A DNA stretch of 64,000 nt from assembly GCA_016705245.1 (NCBI GenBank), contig JADIYM010000005.1, positions 1 to 64,000 on the forward strand, given 5' to 3'. A program made the position numbers and the translations under genes. Source of the DNA: Blastocatellia bacterium. Its GTDB lineage: Bacteria > Acidobacteriota > Blastocatellia > UBA7656 > JADIYM01. Below the pieces are notes generated by a model. It was not told the DNA's origin. It made no database searches and worked only from the letters and a program-made list of their open reading frames with translations. Shown in pieces: positions 59,170 to 64,000 of the stretch; position 1 is the first letter of the stretch, and every line of letters begins with the position of its first letter.

Positions 59170-59550
59170 ATGACGCAGCCTTACATCTACAACAAGCGAA
59201 TCCGCAACGCTCCGATCCGCCGCCGGCTCGACCGCCGCTTCGTGTCGTGGGTGATGATCAGCGCGACGATCGGGACGTTCGTCGCATCGGGATTTGTCTT
59301 CAGCGCCCGGTGCCACTTCGAGGCGGTCGCCCTCGGATACGAAACGCAGCAGAAGCGCGTCCTCATCGAGGAGCACGAGAAAGAGCGCCGCCAGCTCGAG
59401 CACGAGCGATCGAAGGCCCTGTCGCCCGAGGAGCTCGAACAGCGTGCACGCAAGATCGGCCTGAGAGCGCCGGAACTCAGACAGTTCGAACCGGCCGACA
59501 CGACGACGGCCGCCGTTCGAAGCCGGCCCGCCGGCCAGAGGACTAGATGA
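59170..59550 (+). CDS. ftsL: FtsL-like cell division protein
   Basis: A 126-residue bitopic protein: a basic cytosolic end ('YNKRIRNAPIRRRLDRRF'), one helix at about 30-50 ('WVMISATIGTFVASGFVFSA'), then a heptad-type coiled coil ('EAVALGYETQQKRVLIEEHEKERRQLEHERSKAL') and 'RARKIGLRAPELRQ', which resembles the conserved end of FtsL/DivIC-type proteins. The start at 59170 is chosen for the cytosolic length; a TTG-led frame begins at 59134. It lies between rsmH and ftsI with a four-base overlap to the latter, the normal place of ftsL. Confidence 0.8.
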   Translation: MTQPYIYNKRIRNAPIRRRLDRRFVSWVMISATIGTFVASGFVFSARCHFEAVALGYETQQKRVLIEEHEKERRQLEHERSKALSPEELEQRARKIGLRAPELRQFEPADTTTAAVRSRPAGQRTR

Positions 59551-61538
59551 AAGCCCGCCCCCTTACAACCCAGGAGCGCCTGACCGTCATTGCGGCGGTG
59601 CTGCTCATCTGGGGAGTCGGCATCGGGGCGCGCCTCGCGCACCTCCAGGTCGTGGATCACACGTGGTACGTCGCCCGCGCGATCCGTCAGCAGGAGCGCA
59701 CCGTCGAAGTCTCGGCCACGCGCGGACGCATTCTCGACACAAACGGCCGCGAACTGGCTCGCTCGATCGAAGCGCGCTCTGTCTACGCGACCGTCAGCGA
59801 GATCAAGGACCCCGCAAGCACCGCGCGCCGTCTTGCGGCCCTGCTCGAAGTCGACGAGAAGACCCTGCTCGATCGCCTGACGTCAGACCGCGACTTCGTC
59901 TGTCTGAAGCGGAAGCTCGACATCGAGGCCGCCGAGAAGGTCGCGGCGCTCGAGATCGACGGCATCGACTTCGTCACCGAGAACAAGCGCGTCTATCCGA
60001 AGGGCGAGCTCGCCTCGCACGTCCTCGGATTCTGCGGCGTCGACGAAAATGGACTCAGCGGGCTCGAACTGACCTTCGACGATGCGATGCGCGGGCAGAA
60101 CGGCCGCGTCGTCCTCGCCACCGACGCCCGCCGCAAGATCTACGATTCGGCCGAGATCGCGCCGACGCCCGGTGGCGACCTGCACCTGACGATCGACGAG
60201 GTTGCGCAATACCGCGTCGAGCAGGCGCTCGCCAAGGGTGTGCGCGAGACCGGCGCAAACTGGGGCACTGCAATCGTCATCCGGCCGCGCACGGGCGAAA
60301 TCGTCGCGATGGCGAACTACCCGACTTTTGACGCGAACGCGTTCGGCAAGACGACGGGCGAAGTCAGGCGCAACCGCGCCGTTGAAGCAGTTTTCGAACC
60401 CGGCTCGGTATTCAAGATCGTTCCGTTCTCGGGATGCATCGAGGACGGCCTCATCGCCCCGACTACGATGGTTGACTGCCAGTACGGGCAGATCAACGTG
60501 AGCGGCCGCATCGTCCACGACACGCCGTACGGTGTGCTCAAGGCCTCGGACGCCCTCGCGTACAGCTCGAACGTCGCGGCGATCAAGATGGGTCAGAAGC
60601 TCGGGAACCTCCGACTCTACGACTACATCAAGAATTACGGCTTCGGCCGCAAGACCGGGATCGAACTTCCCGGCGAGTCGTCCGGACTCGTCCAGCCGGT
60701 CGAGCAGTGGCAGCCGACGACGATCGGTTCGATTCCGATGGGGCACGAGATTGGTGTGACGGCGCTCCAGGAAGTCGCTGCGGTCGCCGCTCTCGCGAAC
60801 GGCGGAGAGTGGGTGCAGCCGCATCTCGTGTCGCGCGTCGTGGCGCCCGATGGAATCATCACGCGGGCGGCGGCCCCCGATCGGCGGCGTGTCGTGAGCC
60901 CCGAAACGGCGCGGATGATGACGGGAATGCTCGAGGGCGTCGTGATCAAGGGCACCGCGAAGCACGCGGGACTCAGCGAACTGAGCGCCGCAGGCAAAAC
61001 CGGCACCTCACAGAAGATCGATCCGCGGACCAAGACCTACTCGCACTCGAAGTACGTTGCGTCGTTCTGCGGATACGCGCCGGCCGAGAATCCGGAGCTC
61101 GCCTGCATCGTCGTGCTCGACGAGCCGAAGAACGGCGGCCACACGGGCGGCGCCGCGGCGGCACCGATCTTCGGGCGCATCCTCGAAGAATTGTTCAGCG
61201 ACTACGCCATTCCCACGAATCCCGCGCCGGTCGAAATCGCCTCGGCGAACCCGTCGCGGTCCGGAGGCACACAGCTCGCGGCGGTCGAGTCGGTCCCGCC
61301 GGCCGCTCCGGCCGCGCCGGTCGCCCCTGAGATCGCCGTGGTCGAAGCCAAGCCCGGAACCCGCGGCGTCATCGTCCCGGACCTGGCCGGGAAGGGATTG
61401 CGGTCCGCGCTCCAGATTGGCGCCGATTCGGGCCTTCTCATCGAAGCGAACGGCTCAGGCATCGTTCGAAAACAGTCACCTCAGGCCGGTGCGGTAGTCG
61501 CGCCGGGGACGGTCCTGACCGTCGAACTGAAACGCTAA
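59547..61538 (+). CDS. ftsI: Penicillin-binding protein FtsI with C-terminal PASTA domain
   Basis: A 663-residue division transpeptidase that crosslinks septal peptidoglycan. One N-terminal helix (residues about 13-30), the dimerisation/pedestal region ('SATRGRILDTNGRELARS', 60-73), then the transpeptidase: Ser287-x-x-Lys290 in 'EPGSVFK', Ser341-Asn342 in 'YSSN', and KTG at 484-486 in 'AAGKTGTSQ'. All three active motifs are present. Residues about 608-663 are a PASTA domain ('VIVPDLAGKGLRSALQIGADSGL'). An Ala/Pro-rich linker connects them. The C-terminal PASTA is usual for Gram-positives, but is also found in other phyla. Confidence 0.93.
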   Translation: MKARPLTTQERLTVIAAVLLIWGVGIGARLAHLQVVDHTWYVARAIRQQERTVEVSATRGRILDTNGRELARSIEARSVYATVSEIKDPASTARRLAALLEVDEKTLLDRLTSDRDFVCLKRKLDIEAAEKVAALEIDGIDFVTENKRVYPKGELASHVLGFCGVDENGLSGLELTFDDAMRGQNGRVVLATDARRKIYDSAEIAPTPGGDLHLTIDEVAQYRVEQALAKGVRETGANWGTAIVIRPRTGEIVAMANYPTFDANAFGKTTGEVRRNRAVEAVFEPGSVFKIVPFSGCIEDGLIAPTTMVDCQYGQINVSGRIVHDTPYGVLKASDALAYSSNVAAIKMGQKLGNLRLYDYIKNYGFGRKTGIELPGESSGLVQPVEQWQPTTIGSIPMGHEIGVTALQEVAAVAALANGGEWVQPHLVSRVVAPDGIITRAAAPDRRRVVSPETARMMTGMLEGVVIKGTAKHAGLSELSAAGKTGTSQKIDPRTKTYSHSKYVASFCGYAPAENPELACIVVLDEPKNGGHTGGAAAAPIFGRILEELFSDYAIPTNPAPVEIASANPSRSGGTQLAAVESVPPAAPAAPVAPEIAVVEAKPGTRGVIVPDLAGKGLRSALQIGADSGLLIEANGSGIVRKQSPQAGAVVAPGTVLTVELKR

Positions 61539-61787
61539 CGGATTCTTGAATTCGCGGCTTCGGCCGCACCCGCATACTGCGCGGCTCGAGGGGCGGTCCC
61601 GTTCTCGCTCACGTCCGTAACCCCGAAGCTGAGGGGTCGCCTCCGAGCCGCGCGGTCGATATCGACAGCATGAAACAGCACGAGTACGGTCGCAAGTGCG
61701 CCGGCGCCACAAACGCCGGCCGCGGACACGACTCGTGTCGCAAGGGTCGCGAAGGCGCGCCACGGCTCGACGAAAGGGGGTTCGCCA

Positions 61788-63275
61788 ATGGCGAGGACGG
61801 TTGAGCAGATCGCGGAAGAACTCAAGGCTGACGCATCCGGACCGCTCGAGGCCACCGTCAGCGACGTGACCCACGACTCGCGTCGCGCCGGACGCGGCGC
61901 GCTCTTCGTCGCCATTACCGGACTGCACCACGACGGCAACACATTCGTCGACGCCGCCATGGAATCCGGCGCCGTCGGCGTGATCTCAGAGCAGCCTCCC
62001 CCCGAGGGCTTCACCGGCGCATGGTTGCGTGTCGACGATGCGCGCCGCGCCCTGCCGCGTGCCGCCGCGATCGTGTTCGGTCGTCCATCGGAGTGGCTGC
62101 GGCTCGTCGGCATCACCGGCACGAACGGAAAGACGACGACCGCATACCTCATCGACCGGATAGTGCGCGAGGGAGAGGACATCTCGGCCCTGCTCGGCAC
62201 GGTCACCTACACCGTTGGCCGGCGGAAGATAAAGGCCGACCGTACGACGCCCGAGGCCGCCGACATCCAGCGCCTCTTGCGCGAAGCCATCAACGAAGGC
62301 TGTTCGACGGCGGTAATGGAAGCGTCGTCGCACGCCATCGACCTCGGACGAGTCGATGGGCTTCGGTTCGAAGTCGCCGTCTTCACCAATCTCACTCAGG
62401 ACCACCTCGACTATCACGGAACGATGGAAGAGTACTTCGCCGTGAAGCGGAGGCTCTTCGAGGGAGGCACCGGCTCGCGACCACGCTGGGCGATCATCAA
62501 CGCCGACGACGAGTTCGGTCGCCGCCTGGCGGCGGAACACGATGGCCCGATGCTGCGCTTTGGCTTCGATCGATCGTCGGACGTACGGGCCGAGTCGTTC
62601 GAGCTGTCGCTCGACGGACTGCACCTCGAGCTCGCGACGCCGCTCGGACCGATGACGCTCAACTCGCCGCTGATCGGCAAGCCCTACGTCTACAACCTCA
62701 TGGCCGCGACGAGCACGGCGCTCGCGCTCGGCTTCTCGCTCGAGACGATCTGCAAGGCACTGACGCACTGCTCCGGCGCGCCGGGACGTTTCGAGACGAT
62801 CGCGAACACGGGCGGATTCGCCGTGGCGGTCGACTATGCGCACTCTCCAGACGCCGTGACGAAGGTGCTCGAGACGGCGCGCGAAGTGACGAAGGGCCGT
62901 GTCATCTGCGTCTTCGGCTGTGGCGGAGATCGCGACCGGACGAAGCGCGCGCCGATGGGAGAGGCTGCCGGCGCAGGCTGCGATCTCGCCATCGTGACCT
63001 CCGACAATCCGCGCAGCGAGGATCCGGTCCAGATCATTTCCGACGCCGAAGTCGGACTGAAGGCCGCGGGGAGGCCGTACCTCGCAATCGCCGACCGCCG
63101 CGACGCAATCTTCCGGGCCATCGACGAGGCCGTCGCGGGCGACATCGTCGTCATTGCCGGCAAGGGTCACGAGGACTACCAGATCTTCGCCGACCGGACG
63201 ATCCACTTCGACGACCGCGAGGTCGCCCGCGAAGCGCTCGAGGCGCGCGGGCTCGGCATGGGAGCGATTCGATGA
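61788..63275 (+). CDS. murE: UDP-MurNAc-tripeptide synthetase MurE
   Basis: A 495-residue ligase that adds the third amino acid to the peptidoglycan precursor. Motifs: 'VTHDSRRAGRGALFVAITG' (UDP-binding), ATP loop 'GITGTNGKTTT' at 108-118, carbamylated Lys220 in 'EYFAVKRRLF', 'VDYAHSPDA' and 'DNPR' at 406-409 in 'TSDNPRSEDP'. The DNPR motif is the mark of meso-diaminopimelate specificity, as in E. coli, so the wall is of DAP type. The start at 61788 follows 'gaaaggggg'. The 249 bases before it (61539-61787) contain no gene. Confidence 0.95.
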   Translation: MARTVEQIAEELKADASGPLEATVSDVTHDSRRAGRGALFVAITGLHHDGNTFVDAAMESGAVGVISEQPPPEGFTGAWLRVDDARRALPRAAAIVFGRPSEWLRLVGITGTNGKTTTAYLIDRIVREGEDISALLGTVTYTVGRRKIKADRTTPEAADIQRLLREAINEGCSTAVMEASSHAIDLGRVDGLRFEVAVFTNLTQDHLDYHGTMEEYFAVKRRLFEGGTGSRPRWAIINADDEFGRRLAAEHDGPMLRFGFDRSSDVRAESFELSLDGLHLELATPLGPMTLNSPLIGKPYVYNLMAATSTALALGFSLETICKALTHCSGAPGRFETIANTGGFAVAVDYAHSPDAVTKVLETAREVTKGRVICVFGCGGDRDRTKRAPMGEAAGAGCDLAIVTSDNPRSEDPVQIISDAEVGLKAAGRPYLAIADRRDAIFRAIDEAVAGDIVVIAGKGHEDYQIFADRTIHFDDREVAREALEARGLGMGAIR

Positions 63276-64000
63276 ACGTGGCCGAGGCGGCGCGCCTGAT
63301 GCGCGTCGACACGCCGCCCGTCGCGATCGCTTCGATCGACATCGGCGGCTATTCGATCGACTCGCGCACGGCGCGGGCCGGAGACCTGTTTTTTGCCCTG
63401 CGCGGCGAGAACCACGACGGCCACGATCACGTCGGCCCGGCGCTCGAGCGCGGCGCGGTCGCCGCCGTTGTCGAGCGTGAAATTGCGGGCGCATCGCCGG
63501 ACCGGCAGGTGCGTGTCTCGGACTCGCTCGAAGCGCTTCAACAGCTTGCGAAGAACCTTCTCATCGAATGGGGCGGTCCCATCGTCGGCGTGACCGGCAG
63601 CGCCGGAAAGACGACGACCAAGGACCTGACGGCACGCGTGCTGTCGGCTGCCGGCCCGACGCACAAGTCCCTCGGCAACCTCAACAACGCGTACGGCCTG
63701 CCGAAGTCGGTGCTCGAAATGGCCACGGACGGTCACACGCCGTCCGACTATCGTTTCTGCGTGCTCGAGATGGGCATGAGCACCCCTGGCGAGATCAAGC
63801 GACTCACCGAAATTGCGCCGCCGACAGTCGGCGTCGTGACGATCGTTGCGCCGGTTCACACCGAATTCTTTGAGGATGGCATCGAAGGCGTCGCCGAAGC
63901 GAAGGCGGAGCTGATCGACGGACTCAAGCCCGGCGGCACGGCCGTGCTCAACGCAGACGATCCGCGCGTCGCGCGAATGCGCGATCGGCGCGACGACATC
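63272..64000 (+). CDS. murF: MurF, N-terminal part (cut by the window end)
   Basis: The first 243 residues of UDP-MurNAc-tripeptide:D-Ala-D-Ala ligase. The start ATG overlaps the murE stop (ATGA). 'GYSIDSRTARAGDLFFALRGENHDGHDHV' (28-56) and the ATP loop 'GVTGSAGKTTTKD' (107-118) and 'SLGNLNNAYGLP' are family marks. The gene continues beyond the window. Confidence 0.93.
   Translation, partial: MNVAEAARLMRVDTPPVAIASIDIGGYSIDSRTARAGDLFFALRGENHDGHDHVGPALERGAVAAVVEREIAGASPDRQVRVSDSLEALQQLAKNLLIEWGGPIVGVTGSAGKTTTKDLTARVLSAAGPTHKSLGNLNNAYGLPKSVLEMATDGHTPSDYRFCVLEMGMSTPGEIKRLTEIAPPTVGVVTIVAPVHTEFFEDGIEGVAEAKAELIDGLKPGGTAVLNADDPRVARMRDRRDDI

Noticed and set aside
61670..61804. 44-codon frame before murE
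   Set aside because: It overlaps the murE start in another frame, has no good ribosome site and is Arg/Gly-rich. It is probably chance.

Overview
The window is GC-rich bacterial chromosome from a Gram-negative, peptidoglycan-containing organism. It carries LPS transport genes, an Mla phospholipid-transport locus, a meso-DAP-type MurE and division genes. The best guess is the phylum Acidobacteriota or a close relative, inferred from a Ser/Thr kinase fused to TolB-like and TPR regions, a TPR protein ending in a Fis-type helix, a DUF1800/DUF1501 pair and several secreted proteins of unknown function. No rRNA or other taxonomic marker is present, so this is an inference from gene style.

Layout. 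Positions 1-4.3 kb are an accessory block: a palindromic element, a HigBA toxin-antitoxin pair with a probable operator, a zinc-ribbon protein, a nucleotidyltransferase/small-protein pair, and a tyrosine phosphatase next to an ADP-ribosylglycohydrolase. From 4.3-13 kb come a 1713-residue secreted repeat protein, PanE and small secreted proteins. From 13-25.7 kb the region is decayed and repeat-rich: fragments of an FG-GAP-like protein, a three-copy 250-bp repeat, a kinase, a frameshifted small gene, a broken secreted propeller gene with a suspicious poly-G block, an ammonium transporter, a GNAT/DUF1778 toxin-antitoxin pair, a degraded HTH/nucleotidyltransferase module, a TPR-Fis protein, a helicase fragment and a tRNA-Met. 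From 25.9-36.5 kb there are peptidases (M16, DUF885, both frameshifted), DUF1800/DUF1501 and a TPR-thioredoxin protein.

From 36.5 kb on the content is mostly core. tilS-hpt-ftsH lies on the minus strand. lptC/A-like, lptB, rpoN, hpf and rapZ lie on the plus strand. An mlaDFE-type set, an M61 peptidase and a lemA / degenerate nucleotidyltransferase / TPM operon are on the minus strand. The window ends in the division and cell-wall cluster rsmH-ftsL-ftsI-murE-murF, cut by the window edge.

Two features run through the whole window. First, intergenic gaps are filled with several families of palindromic repeats. The most frequent (here family A, built from 'acaggatt' units) sits at gene 3' ends and often supplies the stop codon of the neighbouring gene. 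Second, single-base frameshifts break M16, DUF885, the propeller gene and rsmH. Because rsmH is normally conserved and its shift lies in a G run, at least some of these are probably sequence errors rather than real pseudogenes. Four toxin-antitoxin-like or nucleotidyltransferase modules, two intact-looking with palindromic operators and one visibly decayed, make the first 25 kb the most interesting part.
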